Assembly: GCA_963743575.1 (NCBI GenBank)
Contig: CAVUQC010000007.1
Span: 1-64,000 of the forward strand
Origin: DASUPK01 sp963743575
Lineage (GTDB): Bacteria; Actinomycetota; Thermoleophilia; Solirubrobacterales; 70-9
DNA length: 64,000 nt
Reading direction: 5' to 3'
The notes under the pieces: model-generated
What the model saw: only the letters and a program-made list of their open reading frames with translations
Databases searched by the model: none
What the model was told of the DNA's origin: nothing
Shown: one piece after another, positions 40,184 through 48,208 of the stretch
How positions within the stretch are numbered: the first letter of the stretch is position 1
Layout of the letters: the number at the start of each line of letters is the position of its first letter
Translations under genes and position numbers: made by a program

Positions 40184-40357
40184 ATCAGATCGCGGCCACG
40201 AGCGGCCGCCCAGGAAAAGTCGCTACGGGCTTCGCCCTTCGCTCCTGAAATGAGCGGCCTGGTGGTCGCCATCAGATCGCGGCCACGAGCGGCCGCCCAG
40301 GAAAAGTCGCTACGGGCTTCGCCCTTCGCTCCTGAAATGAGCGGCCTGGTGGCCGCT
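40184..40357. repeat. two tandem 87-nt hairpin repeats
   Basis: Units 40184-40270 and 40271-40357 are almost identical and match 36787-36873. Each has GCGGCC...GGCCGC, GGGCTTCGCCC, and AGCGGCCTGGTGGCCGCT hairpins. They fill the 190-nt gap between the cytochrome c gene and the convergent small membrane protein gene; the last base pairs overlap the stop codon of the latter. Confidence 0.85.
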
Positions 40358-40574
40358 AGGACCCGTACCGCCGCCAGTCCTGGATCAACTGCCAGGTTCG
40401 CCACAGGCCGATGGCGATGAAGATCGCGCCGACGATCGCTCCCGCCAGCGAGCCGATCAGGAGCGCCACGGCGATCACGATCGCGGCCGCGCCGGCGAAC
40501 ATGAGCACGATGCGGAACATGTCCCCCTCACGCTTCAGCGGGTTGTGCGGCTGCTTTGCGGACGGCTCGGGCAC
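40356..40574 (-). CDS. small membrane protein
   Basis: 72 aa from GTG 40574, set by TATGAT 6 bp upstream; ATG 18 codons later is the alternative. Two closely spaced hydrophobic segments (about 20-55) and a basic C terminus WQLIQDWRRYGS. No family recognised. Confidence 0.6.
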   Translation of the reverse strand: MPEPSAKQPHNPLKREGDMFRIVLMFAGAAAIVIAVALLIGSLAGAIVGAIFIAIGLWRTWQLIQDWRRYGS

Positions 40575-40580
40575 GGGCCG

Positions 40581-40590
40581 ATCATAGGCT
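40581..40590. promoter_or_regulatory. interlocked divergent -10 elements sharing one TA
   Basis: ATCATAGGCT reads TATGAT on the minus strand (6 bp before GTG 40574) and TAGGCT on the plus strand, upstream of the lipoprotein gene at 40631, where the leader would be about 34 nt. Confidence 0.6.
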
Positions 40591-40630
40591 GGACACATCC
40601 GCTCGGCTTGCGCCGCATGGGGTTCGGGCG

Positions 40631-40870
40631 ATGCGAATCCGTCTGCTCCTCGCCCTCGTCGTGGTGGCCCTCACCCTCGCCGCTGCCGGCTGTGGCTTCG
40701 ACTCCGGCGATCAGACGACGCTGCCCACCAAGGGGATGCAGGCTCCCTCGGGCTTTCCCGGCGCTGGCTCGCCAACCGCCCCCAACGTGACCACCACCCC
40801 CGGCAGCCCCGAGAAGCAGTCCAAGGGCAAGGCCGGCGGCGGCTCCAGTGCCACCTGCATCGGCTGCTGA
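40631..40870 (+). CDS. small lipoprotein with C-terminal CxxC
   Basis: 79 aa. Signal peptide with lipobox LAAAGC (Cys at about 21). The mature part is Pro/Ser/Thr/Gly-rich, linker-like, and ends in CIGC. Function unknown; the terminal CxxC could bind metal or take part in thiol exchange. Confidence 0.65.
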   Translation: MRIRLLLALVVVALTLAAAGCGFDSGDQTTLPTKGMQAPSGFPGAGSPTAPNVTTTPGSPEKQSKGKAGGGSSATCIGC

Positions 40871-40885
40871 GGCGAAACCGACGGA

Positions 40886-40926
40886 GTTGGCGAGTTGTTC
40901 CGGATATACCGGAATAAGTCGCCAAC
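40886..40926 (-). repeat. hairpin repeat with variable inner stem, copy 2
   Basis: On the minus strand GTTGGCGA pairs with TCGCCAAC and the inner TTCCGG pairs with CCGGAA. The internal strands CTTA and ACAAC match copy 1 at 27375-27415. It may also end transcription of the lipoprotein gene from the other side. Confidence 0.6.
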
Positions 40927-41011
40927 CCTGCCGCTCATTCTGTGTCGATTTGTGTCCGGCATTTGGACATGACTTGACGCAGAAACCCTCGTCGGCCGGA
41001 ATGGGGAGCAG

Positions 41012-41647
41012 CTAGAGGACGTAGACGGTCACGAAGACGACGATCCACATGATGTCGACGAAGTGCCAGTAGATCCCGGGCACCTCGACGCCCAGGTGGT
41101 CCTTCGCCTCGGGGCCGTAGTGGCCGCGCCAGGCGCGGACGTTGGCGATCGACAGAAGGATCAGGCCGACGGTGACGTGCGCGCCGTGCAGGCCGGTGAG
41201 GCCGTAGAAGATCGAGCCGAAGGCGTCGTCGCGGGCGCTGAAGCCGATGTGGACGTACTCGTTGATCTGGATGAAGAGGAAGGTCAGGCCCAGCAGGAAG
41301 GTCAGGGCGAGCCCCAACTTCATGCCGCGCCGGTTGTTCTTGCGGATCGACTCGAGCGCCCAGTGCATCGTGAATGACGAGGAGACCAGGATGAACGTAT
41401 TCGTCAGCGCGACCGTGACCGGCAGCTCGAAGGGATGAGGCGGCCAGGGCCCATCGTTGGCGACCACCCTCAGGAAGAAGTACGAGGCGAAGAACGCCCC
41501 GAAGAGCATCACCTCGGAGACGATGAAGAGCAGGATCCCCAGGGTCTGGCGGTCTATCCGCGAGCTCTGGTTCGCCTCCGGCGGATGGGGGTGGTGCTCC
41601 TCCGCGTGGCCGTCGCCGTGGCCGACCGCTACCGATGCGGATTCCAT
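41012..41647 (-). CDS. ctaE: cytochrome c oxidase subunit III
   Basis: 211 aa from ATG 41647, overlapping the previous stop by one base (TGATG). A His-rich N terminus is followed by five membrane helices with the family motifs LLFIVSEVMLFGAFFASYFF, LGLTFLFIQINEY, GLHGAHVTVGL, and WHFVDIMWIVVF at the end. Last gene of the active aa3 oxidase operon, whose subunits I and II keep their ligands. Confidence 0.95.
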   Translation of the reverse strand: MESASVAVGHGDGHAEEHHPHPPEANQSSRIDRQTLGILLFIVSEVMLFGAFFASYFFLRVVANDGPWPPHPFELPVTVALTNTFILVSSSFTMHWALESIRKNNRRGMKLGLALTFLLGLTFLFIQINEYVHIGFSARDDAFGSIFYGLTGLHGAHVTVGLILLSIANVRAWRGHYGPEAKDHLGVEVPGIYWHFVDIMWIVVFVTVYVL

Positions 41648-42693
41648 CAGCTCTCGGCTCCCGCACCGACCGGCGTGGCGGCCGCACTCGACGCCGCGGG
41701 CTCCGTCCCGGATTCGAGGTGCTCGACCGGCTTGTCGCTGAGCGCCTCGACCTTCTCGATCAGGCCCTCCTCCAGCCACTTCGACTGCTCGCCCTTCAGG
41801 GTCGAGATCAGGATGTCGTCGATCCGGTAGTGCTCGATCGCGTTCTTGACCGCCTGGAACGGGTCGGGGCTCATCGGCTGGCCGGTCGCGTCGATCTCGT
41901 TGCGGTACATCTCGGCGAGCGTCGCCGCCAGCCGCGAACAGACCTCCTCGCGGCTGATCGCGCCGGAACGGGGGCAGATGAACGTGTAGCGGTGGGGGCG
42001 GTCCTTGGCGCGCTCCTCGAGCCTTTCGACCAGGTCCTTGCTGTTCACGGTCTGTGTCGCGACCACCAGGGTGTGGGTCAGGTCCCAGCGGACCGCGTCG
42101 TCGTCTACCCGGACCGGAATGTGCTCGACGCGGTCGTAGCGAGCCTTCGCCCACTCGACCAGGTCCTTGCGGGTGAGGCCGAAACGGGTCTCATAGAGGC
42201 AGGAGAGCAGGATGTAGTCCGGCTCGGTCGCGCGGACGGCGTCGTCGAGGGCCAGGGATGGATCGGGATCCATCACGGCGCCCTCGGACTCGATGCCGAA
42301 CTCGCGAAGGACCGCCTGGGTGACGTCCACGCGGCTCTGGGCGGCGTCGCGGCGCTCCTCGGTGTCGACCAGCTGGCCGACAATCGGCAGGTTCTGGGGA
42401 GCGACCACAGCGAAGTAGTCCGCGCCCGCGTCGGAGAGCTCGCGACAGGCGGTGAGCAGTTTCCGGCCGCCGGCGACCTCGTTCAGGAACGCAAGCACTC
42501 GCTTGACTCCGTCGCGCGTGGGAGGCGGGTCCGGGTCCCCGAAGGTCGCAACCTCGCGCTTCGCGATGACCTCCGAAGCATGCTCCTGCGGCGTCCCGAC
42601 GTCGGTGATCGCGGTCTCTCCCCGGGAGGGATCGACATCGGGGTGCTCGCGCTGCTTCTCCTCGCCGGGCGCGGTCGTCGTCTCCTCGGTCAC
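41647..42693 (-). CDS. Usp-like two-domain protein inside the oxidase operon
   Basis: 348 aa, GTG start overlapping the cox1 stop by 4 nt; its own stop overlaps cox3. A charged N-terminal tail (about 1-60) is followed by two alpha/beta segments; the second ends with RIDDILISTLKGEQSKWLEEGLIEKV-type text (shortened here), similar to universal stress protein ends (DDIILSTH). No membrane segment and no metal motif. Its tight coupling between cox1 and cox3 implies a role with the oxidase, for instance assembly or regulation, but this is inference. Confidence 0.65.
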   Translation of the reverse strand: MTEETTTAPGEEKQREHPDVDPSRGETAITDVGTPQEHASEVIAKREVATFGDPDPPPTRDGVKRVLAFLNEVAGGRKLLTACRELSDAGADYFAVVAPQNLPIVGQLVDTEERRDAAQSRVDVTQAVLREFGIESEGAVMDPDPSLALDDAVRATEPDYILLSCLYETRFGLTRKDLVEWAKARYDRVEHIPVRVDDDAVRWDLTHTLVVATQTVNSKDLVERLEERAKDRPHRYTFICPRSGAISREEVCSRLAATLAEMYRNEIDATGQPMSPDPFQAVKNAIEHYRIDDILISTLKGEQSKWLEEGLIEKVEALSDKPVEHLESGTEPAASSAAATPVGAGAES

Positions 42694-44615
42694 GTGGGTG
42701 CCCCCACCCCGGCCTTCTGCGGCTCCCTGACCTCGGATTCCTCGCCGGGCATGATCACGTGCCTCGCGCCCGGGACGCCGTACTCGTAGGGACCGCCGAC
42801 GACGCGCGGGATCTCATCGAAGTTGAAGATCGGCGGCGGCGAGGAGACCTGCCACTCGATGGTCTTGGCGCGCCATGGGTTCGGGCCCGCCTTCGGGCCG
42901 AAGCGCCAGCTGACGATCATGTTGTAGAGGAAGATCAGCTGGGCGGCACCGAGCGCGAACGCGCAGATCGAGATGAACAGGTTCCAGTTTCCGAACTGTG
43001 CCGAGTAGTCGGCGACCCGCCGCGGCATGCCCTCCATCCCGATCCAGTGCATCGGGATGAAGGTGCCGAGCATCCCGACGAGGGTCAGCCAGAAGTGGAT
43101 CCGGCCGAGCTTCTCGTCGTACATCCGCCCGGTCATCTTCGGGAACCAGTGGTAGACGCCGGCGAAGATCGTGAAGACCGAGCCGCCGAAGAGCACGAAG
43201 TGGATGTGCGCCACCACGAAGTAGGTGTCCGAGACGTGGATGTCGATCGGGATCATCCCCAGCATCACGCCGGAGATACCGCCGATTGTGAAGGTGGCTA
43301 TGAAGCCCAGGGCGAACAGCATCGCCGTGTTTTTGAGATGGATCACCCCCTCGAACAGGGTTCCGAGCCAGGAGAAGATCTTGATCCCCGTCGGCACCGC
43401 GATCAGCAGCGTCGTGATCATCATCGGGACGCGCAGCCAGCTGAACATGCCGGCGACGAACATGTGGTGCGCCCAGACCGAGTAGGAGAGCACCACGATC
43501 CCGATCAGCGCCAGGGCCATCAGCCGGTAGCCGAAGATCGGCTTGCGCGAGTGCGTCGATATGACCTCACTGACGATCCCGAACCCGGGCAACATCATGA
43601 TGTAGACGGCTGGGTGCGAGTAGAACCAGAAGATGTGCTGGTAGCTGATCACGTCTCCGCCGAAGGCCGCCTGGAAGAAGTTCGTGTGGAGGACGCGGTC
43701 GAACAGAACCATGAACTGCACGCCCGCGATGAACGGCGTCGCGGCGACCACGAGCAGCGAGGTCGAGAGGTTCGCCCAGACCAGCAGCGGCAGGCGCCAG
43801 AAGTTCATCCCCGGCGCGCGCATGGTCACGATTGTGACCAGGAAGTTGAGCGCGGTGGCGATCGATGAGGCCCCGGCGAACTGCACGCCGAGGTTGAAGA
43901 AGGACTGGCCCAACGGCGCTCCCGTGGAGAGCGGCGCGTAGCCGGTCCAGCCGGCGTCGAAGGCGCCGCCGGGCGCCAGATAGCTCCCCAGAAAGAGCAG
44001 CCCGGCGAGCGGCAGCATCCAGAAGCTCAGGGCGTTGAGCCTCGGGAACGCCATGTCCGGCGCGCCGATCATCAGCGGCAGGACGTAGTTCGCGATCCCG
44101 GCGAAGGCCGGGATGACGAAGACGAAGATCATCAGCGCGGCGTGCGTCGAGAAGAGGCTGTTGAAGGTGCTCGGGTCGACGATCTGCGTGCCGGGCTGCG
44201 CCAGCTCGGCCCGCATGATCATCGCGATCAGGCCGCCGACGAAAAAGAAGAAGAAGGTCGTGCACAGGTACTGGATCCCGATGACCTTGTGGTCGGTGTT
44301 GACCTTGAAGTAGTCGCGCCAGCTGGAGGCCCCGTGGTTCTCGTGCTCGCGCTCGACGGGGAAGGTCGGCGCGCCGATGGCCCAGCGGAACCAGTAGTCG
44401 AAGCAGCCGATGCCGATCAGGAAGCCGAGCGGCCCGGTGATCGCGGCGACGATCACCTGCGGGTAGCCGGTCTGCTCCGTCTGGATCGCCGGCAGGCCCG
44501 AGATCAGCCTGAGGACGACCACGAGCCCGTAGCCGAACGCGGCCCCGAGGACCGTGAAGGTCAAGGCCCGCCACCAGCCCGGCCGCCTGAACAGGGCCGC
44601 AGTCACTCCCGCCAT
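42690..44615 (-). CDS. ctaD: cytochrome c oxidase subunit I, A2 type
   Basis: 641 aa, ATG 44615 behind GGATGGAAGG. It has an extra N-terminal pair of membrane helices (about 18-40 and 52-78) before the usual 12. All ligands are present: His158 (heme a), His334 with Tyr338 (YSHPAVY), His383/His384 (CuB), His470 (heme a3) and His472 (heme a). YSHP without the helix VI Glu marks the A2 class. Catalyses O2 reduction with proton pumping. Confidence 0.96.
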   Translation of the reverse strand: MAGVTAALFRRPGWWRALTFTVLGAAFGYGLVVVLRLISGLPAIQTEQTGYPQVIVAAITGPLGFLIGIGCFDYWFRWAIGAPTFPVEREHENHGASSWRDYFKVNTDHKVIGIQYLCTTFFFFFVGGLIAMIMRAELAQPGTQIVDPSTFNSLFSTHAALMIFVFVIPAFAGIANYVLPLMIGAPDMAFPRLNALSFWMLPLAGLLFLGSYLAPGGAFDAGWTGYAPLSTGAPLGQSFFNLGVQFAGASSIATALNFLVTIVTMRAPGMNFWRLPLLVWANLSTSLLVVAATPFIAGVQFMVLFDRVLHTNFFQAAFGGDVISYQHIFWFYSHPAVYIMMLPGFGIVSEVISTHSRKPIFGYRLMALALIGIVVLSYSVWAHHMFVAGMFSWLRVPMMITTLLIAVPTGIKIFSWLGTLFEGVIHLKNTAMLFALGFIATFTIGGISGVMLGMIPIDIHVSDTYFVVAHIHFVLFGGSVFTIFAGVYHWFPKMTGRMYDEKLGRIHFWLTLVGMLGTFIPMHWIGMEGMPRRVADYSAQFGNWNLFISICAFALGAAQLIFLYNMIVSWRFGPKAGPNPWRAKTIEWQVSSPPPIFNFDEIPRVVGGPYEYGVPGARHVIMPGEESEVREPQKAGVGAPT

Positions 44616-44652
44616 CCTTCCATCCGCCGGAGTATCTCAGCCATTCCTAAGG

Positions 44653-45429
44653 TCACTGCTTGATCTCCGTCGGTGTGGTCGGTCCGTTGGGCTGCTTCTC
44701 GCCGGCCTGCTCGTCGGACTTGATCGGCGGCTGGCTCGCCGCCCATTGCTGCCAGGCGGACTGAGAATTCTCGACGACGACCGGCGCCCTCATGGTCGCG
44801 TGGCCGATGCCGCAGAGCTCGGTGCAGACGAGCGTGAAGTCCCCGGTCTTGGTCGGAGTGATGTAGGCACGGGTCGTGATACCCGGGACGTTGTCCTTCT
44901 TGATTCGCCACTCAGGGACCCAGAAGGAGTGGATGACGTCGAGCGCGTGCATCCGGAATTCGATCTGGCGATTGACGGGGACATGCAGCTCGCGCGAGGT
45001 CGTACCCGTCTCCGGGTAGTCGAAGTGCCACTCGTACTGCTGCGAGTAGACGTCCACCACCATCCGGTTCGGGTCGTGCGCCTCGATCTTGTCGAGGGTG
45101 ATCCAGGAGTAGACCGCCCCGAAGAGGACGATCACCGTCGGGATCACGGTCCAGGCGATCTCGAGGCGCGTGTTTCCGTGGATCGGTGAGCCGTCCGACT
45201 CGTCCCCCGGCTTCGCCCGCCACTTCCAGATCGAGTAGATCATCATCACCATCACGATCGAGAAGACGAACGACGAGAGCACGATCATCACGTCGAGCAG
45301 GTTGTCGATCTTGCCCGCGGCGGTCGAGTCAGCCGGGCCGTTCCAATTCGGGATCAGCATGATCACCGAGGTGACGACCGTGAGGACGACGATTGCAGCG
45401 ATCAGCTTTGCCAGCGGCAGGTTCCGCAT
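44653..45429 (-). CDS. ctaC: cytochrome c oxidase subunit II with intact CuA
   Basis: 258 aa. N-terminal signal/anchor helix, a second helix (about 45-68), a third (about 92-110), then the cupredoxin domain with EWHFDYPE. CuA ligands His167, Cys202, Glu204, Cys206, His210 and Met213 are all present in DVIHSFWVPE and CTELCGIGHATM. No C-terminal heme c domain, so it needs a separate cytochrome c donor. Leaderless ATG 45429; first gene of the operon. Confidence 0.96.
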   Translation of the reverse strand: MRNLPLAKLIAAIVVLTVVTSVIMLIPNWNGPADSTAAGKIDNLLDVMIVLSSFVFSIVMVMMIYSIWKWRAKPGDESDGSPIHGNTRLEIAWTVIPTVIVLFGAVYSWITLDKIEAHDPNRMVVDVYSQQYEWHFDYPETGTTSRELHVPVNRQIEFRMHALDVIHSFWVPEWRIKKDNVPGITTRAYITPTKTGDFTLVCTELCGIGHATMRAPVVVENSQSAWQQWAASQPPIKSDEQAGEKQPNGPTTPTEIKQ

Positions 45430-45437
45430 CCCGCGGC

Positions 45438-45443
45438 ATTCTA
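45438..45443 (-). promoter_or_regulatory. -10 element (TAGAAT), leaderless
   Basis: Minus-strand TAGAAT 8 bp before ATG 45429; heads the active oxidase operon. Confidence 0.75.
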
Positions 45444-45467
45444 TTCAGGGAACCTGAAGCAACCGCC

Positions 45468-47051
45468 TCACCCGCTCGTGCCGTCAGCCACGATCGCGGG
45501 CAGAGCATCCAATTCCCCGCGCGAAGCGGCGATCACCGTGCGCGCGACGCCCTCCCAGCTCCACAGGTGATCGACCCGCCGCGAGAGGGCGAGGCCCGCT
45601 TCCCGCCGTCGATCGGGGTCCATCGAGAGCCAGCCCTCGATGCGCTCGGCCAGCTCGCCGACGGCATCCGGCCCGACCGGGAAGGTGAGCAGGCGGGCGA
45701 GATCGGCCGGCACCGCATCCGCGAGCAGCTCCGCCACCTCGCGCATCCCGGAGTGGTCGGCGGCGGTCGGCGGAACGCCGCAGGCGGCTGATTCGGCGGG
45801 AACCATTCCGAATGCCTCGGGCCACGTGCTCGGCATCTCGAAGGTGTGGGCCGCCGGCATCACGTCGGCGACCTCGTCGTGCTCGAGCCGACCGCCGATC
45901 AGCATCGAGCCGGCGGCCGCGCGCGCGGCTTCCGCATAGCCCTCCGGCGGGTCCGCGAGGAAGGCTGAGAGGATGGGGAGCGGCGCATCGTCGTCCCCCT
46001 CGAGACCGCGTCCCCGCGCCGCCACCCCACGGGCGGCATCGAGATCGCCCCGTCCCAGAGCCTCGACCAGGGTGCGCAACCCGTCCTCGAAGGCCCCGAA
46101 GCCGATGAACAGGAGACGAGGCGCGGGAGCGCCTGCGGCGCTGCGCTCGCGGTGGACGAGCGGCCACGCGGCCGCGAGCAGGTCGACGCCCTTGCTGACC
46201 AGGAGCTTGCCCACGAAGAGCACGCGGGGGTCGCCGTCCCCCCAGGCGCCCAGTGCCTCGGCGAGTGCCGGGCCGTCCCGCCCGAAGGAATCGTCGCTCT
46301 CCTCGGGATCGTCGGGCGTCTCGCCCGCGAGATCGCCCGCGAGCCGGGCGAGGTCGCGGATGGCCTCCTCCTCGGGATGCGGCCGGAAGCGGTGGACGTC
46401 GACCCCGGGCGGCCCGAGGCGGGTGCGCTCCGGCAGGCCGGGATCCGGCACCGTCTCGAACAGAGCCCTCGCCGTGTGAGAGGAACCGGCGAGAATCCCG
46501 GCCGCGGCATCCGTCCCCTCGCGCGCGTACGGGACGAAGCGATCGGGGTGCGGACGGACCGTGTAGGAGATGTCCGAGCCGTGGACCTTGATGGCGAAGC
46601 GGAGCCCGGCCCTGGCGACGATCGCCGGGCCCATGATCAGGTGGTTCGCCAGCGCAGCCTGCGGTTCCCCAGCCGCGCCGACCACCTCGCGCACTGCCGC
46701 GACGTTCGCGTCGAGATAGCGATCGAGCTCGGCGTCGGTCAGGTCCGGGAACGTCTTCACCTCGAAGCCCTCGTAGCGGTCGAGGACGTAGACCGGGAGC
46801 AGCCCGCCGATGTCCGGGCGGTAGACGGTGACGCTGCCGGCATCTCCGGCATCACGAATCTGCTTCACCTCCAGAGCGCCGCCATCCCAGTCGCCGACCG
46901 CGTCGACCCATTCCAACTCCGCCGCATGCCGGTCCTGGCAGAGCAGGTGGACCTCGTGTCCCTGGCCGGCGAGCACCTGGGCCAGGCTCGCGTTGTAGAC
47001 GTTGGATCCGGTCCCGCGGAGCAGGTAGCCGTGGAAGATGAGAATCCTCAC
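45468..47051 (-). CDS. GT4-family glycosyltransferase
   Basis: 527 aa from GTG 47051 (TACCGT 7 bp upstream). GT-B fold: N-terminal GYLLRGTGSNVYN glycine-rich loop, KVHGSDISYT in the acceptor domain, then the donor domain with VLFVGKLLVSKGVDLL and the EX7E-like PSTWPEAFGMVPAESAACG. Retaining transferase using a nucleotide sugar; product unknown. An acidic insert at about residues 240-260 is unusual. Confidence 0.88.
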   Translation of the reverse strand: MRILIFHGYLLRGTGSNVYNASLAQVLAGQGHEVHLLCQDRHAAELEWVDAVGDWDGGALEVKQIRDAGDAGSVTVYRPDIGGLLPVYVLDRYEGFEVKTFPDLTDAELDRYLDANVAAVREVVGAAGEPQAALANHLIMGPAIVARAGLRFAIKVHGSDISYTVRPHPDRFVPYAREGTDAAAGILAGSSHTARALFETVPDPGLPERTRLGPPGVDVHRFRPHPEEEAIRDLARLAGDLAGETPDDPEESDDSFGRDGPALAEALGAWGDGDPRVLFVGKLLVSKGVDLLAAAWPLVHRERSAAGAPAPRLLFIGFGAFEDGLRTLVEALGRGDLDAARGVAARGRGLEGDDDAPLPILSAFLADPPEGYAEAARAAAGSMLIGGRLEHDEVADVMPAAHTFEMPSTWPEAFGMVPAESAACGVPPTAADHSGMREVAELLADAVPADLARLLTFPVGPDAVGELAERIEGWLSMDPDRRREAGLALSRRVDHLWSWEGVARTVIAASRGELDALPAIVADGTSG

Positions 47052-47058
47052 GATGGGC

Positions 47059-47068
47059 ACGGTATTGT
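47059..47068. promoter_or_regulatory. interlocked divergent -10 elements sharing one TA
   Basis: ACGGTATTGT reads TACCGT on the minus strand (7 bp before GTG 47051) and TATTGT on the plus strand (9 bp before ATG 47078). The two start codons are 26 bp apart, so both transcripts must be leaderless. Confidence 0.78.
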
Positions 47069-47077
47069 GCGCGCGCG

Positions 47078-47353
47078 ATGCAGAATCCCGAGCAGACCTA
47101 TCGTCTCCGAGCCCCGGCATCCGGCCGCGAGGCGCTCGCGAAGATCAGGCCCGACGGCGTGTACGTCGACCGTGAGAGCGGCGAGGAGATGCGGGTCGCG
47201 GCAGCGGTGCTGCCCCTCGCCCCGTCGGAGTCCGCGCTCGTGCGGGCGCCTGAGAACCTGCGCTCGTGCCGCCGCTGCAACCAGCTGATCGGGCTGGACG
47301 TGAGCGACTGCCCGTACTGCGGGCTGCGCCAGCCGGCCCTCGACGGTTCGTGA
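47078..47353 (+). CDS. small zinc-ribbon protein
   Basis: 91 aa. The C terminus has CRRCNQLIGLDVSDCPYCG, two CxxC pairs 12 residues apart, a rubredoxin-like zinc ribbon. The N-terminal part is a small beta-rich domain. Function unknown. It overlaps the following lipoprotein gene by 4 nt. Confidence 0.72.
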   Translation: MQNPEQTYRLRAPASGREALAKIRPDGVYVDRESGEEMRVAAAVLPLAPSESALVRAPENLRSCRRCNQLIGLDVSDCPYCGLRQPALDGS

Positions 47354-47667
47354 GGCGCGTCTCCGCACTTGTGATCCCGCTGGCGCTCGCCATCGGGCTG
47401 ATCGCCACGGGCTGCGGGAGTGACAGCTCCGGCGAAACCTCTACCCACTCGGTCTCGATCCCCGCCGTCACCTCCCCGGTACCCACGGCCGCATCGACGG
47501 TCGCTCCGACCACGACAGCGCCAGGCACGACGGGCACCACCAAGGGCGGCAAGACCTTCAACCCGCAGGAGCCCGACTCGGCCACCAATGACGTTCCCCC
47601 GAAGAAGGGCAGCCCGCAGGCGAGCTTCGAGCAGCAGTGCAAGCAGAACCCCTCCGCCTGCGGGTAG
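47350..47667 (+). CDS. small Thr/Pro-rich lipoprotein
   Basis: 105 aa, GTG start overlapping the zinc-ribbon stop. Signal peptide with lipobox LIATGC (Cys about 22), then a Thr/Ser/Pro linker and a C-terminal segment with two cysteines (QQCKQNPSACG). Resembles the lipoprotein at 40631 in layout. Function unknown. Confidence 0.65.
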   Translation: MRRVSALVIPLALAIGLIATGCGSDSSGETSTHSVSIPAVTSPVPTAASTVAPTTTAPGTTGTTKGGKTFNPQEPDSATNDVPPKKGSPQASFEQQCKQNPSACG

Positions 47668-47698
47668 TCTCAGCGGTCCTCGACGGAAGGACAAGGCC

Positions 47699-48205
47699 AT
47701 GAGCGAAAGCGCTGAGACCGCGGTGCTCGCCGGAGGCTGCTACTGGATCATGCAGCACCTCCTGCGCGAGTGCGACGGAGTCATCTCCACCCGGCCGGGA
47801 TGGACCGGCGGCGAGGGTGAGAATCCGACCGAGGAGAACCACGGTGGCCACGCCGAGGCGGTCCGGGTCGCTTTCGACACAGAACGGATCTCCTATCGGG
47901 GCCTACTCGAGTATTTCTTTCTGGTCCATCGACCCGATCTGGACGAACAACTCGTCGGCTCCATCTACCGCTCGGAGATCTTCTATACGAGCGAGGAGCA
48001 GCACAAGGTGGCCGAGGAGACAATCCTCGACGTCGAAGCCTCAGGCCACTGGCCCGGCAAGATCGTGACGCAAGTCAGCGAGGCCGTCACCTTCTTGGAC
48101 GCCATCCCCGAGGATCAGGACTACCTTGAGCGCTACCCCCTGGGCTGCCCGGCACCGTTCCCGAGGCAGGGCGCGGAGGCGCCGAACCGGGAACCCGTCG
48201 CCTAG
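47699..48205 (+). CDS. msrA: peptide methionine sulfoxide reductase A
   Basis: 168 aa from ATG 47699 with GGAAGG upstream. The active-site motif reads GGCYW (usual GGCFW), followed by GVISTRPGWTGG, ENHGGHAEAVRVAFD and HRPDL, as in MsrA. It reduces methionine-S-sulfoxide using thioredoxin. The usual C-terminal resolving cysteines are not obvious apart from Cys in YPLGCPAP. Confidence 0.9.
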   Translation: MSESAETAVLAGGCYWIMQHLLRECDGVISTRPGWTGGEGENPTEENHGGHAEAVRVAFDTERISYRGLLEYFFLVHRPDLDEQLVGSIYRSEIFYTSEEQHKVAEETILDVEASGHWPGKIVTQVSEAVTFLDAIPEDQDYLERYPLGCPAPFPRQGAEAPNREPVA

Positions 48206-48208
48206 CGG

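Noticed and set aside
40184..40357. CRISPR-like tandem repeat
   Set aside because: Only two units of 87 nt with no spacers; each unit is self-complementary. It is a hairpin repeat, not a CRISPR array.
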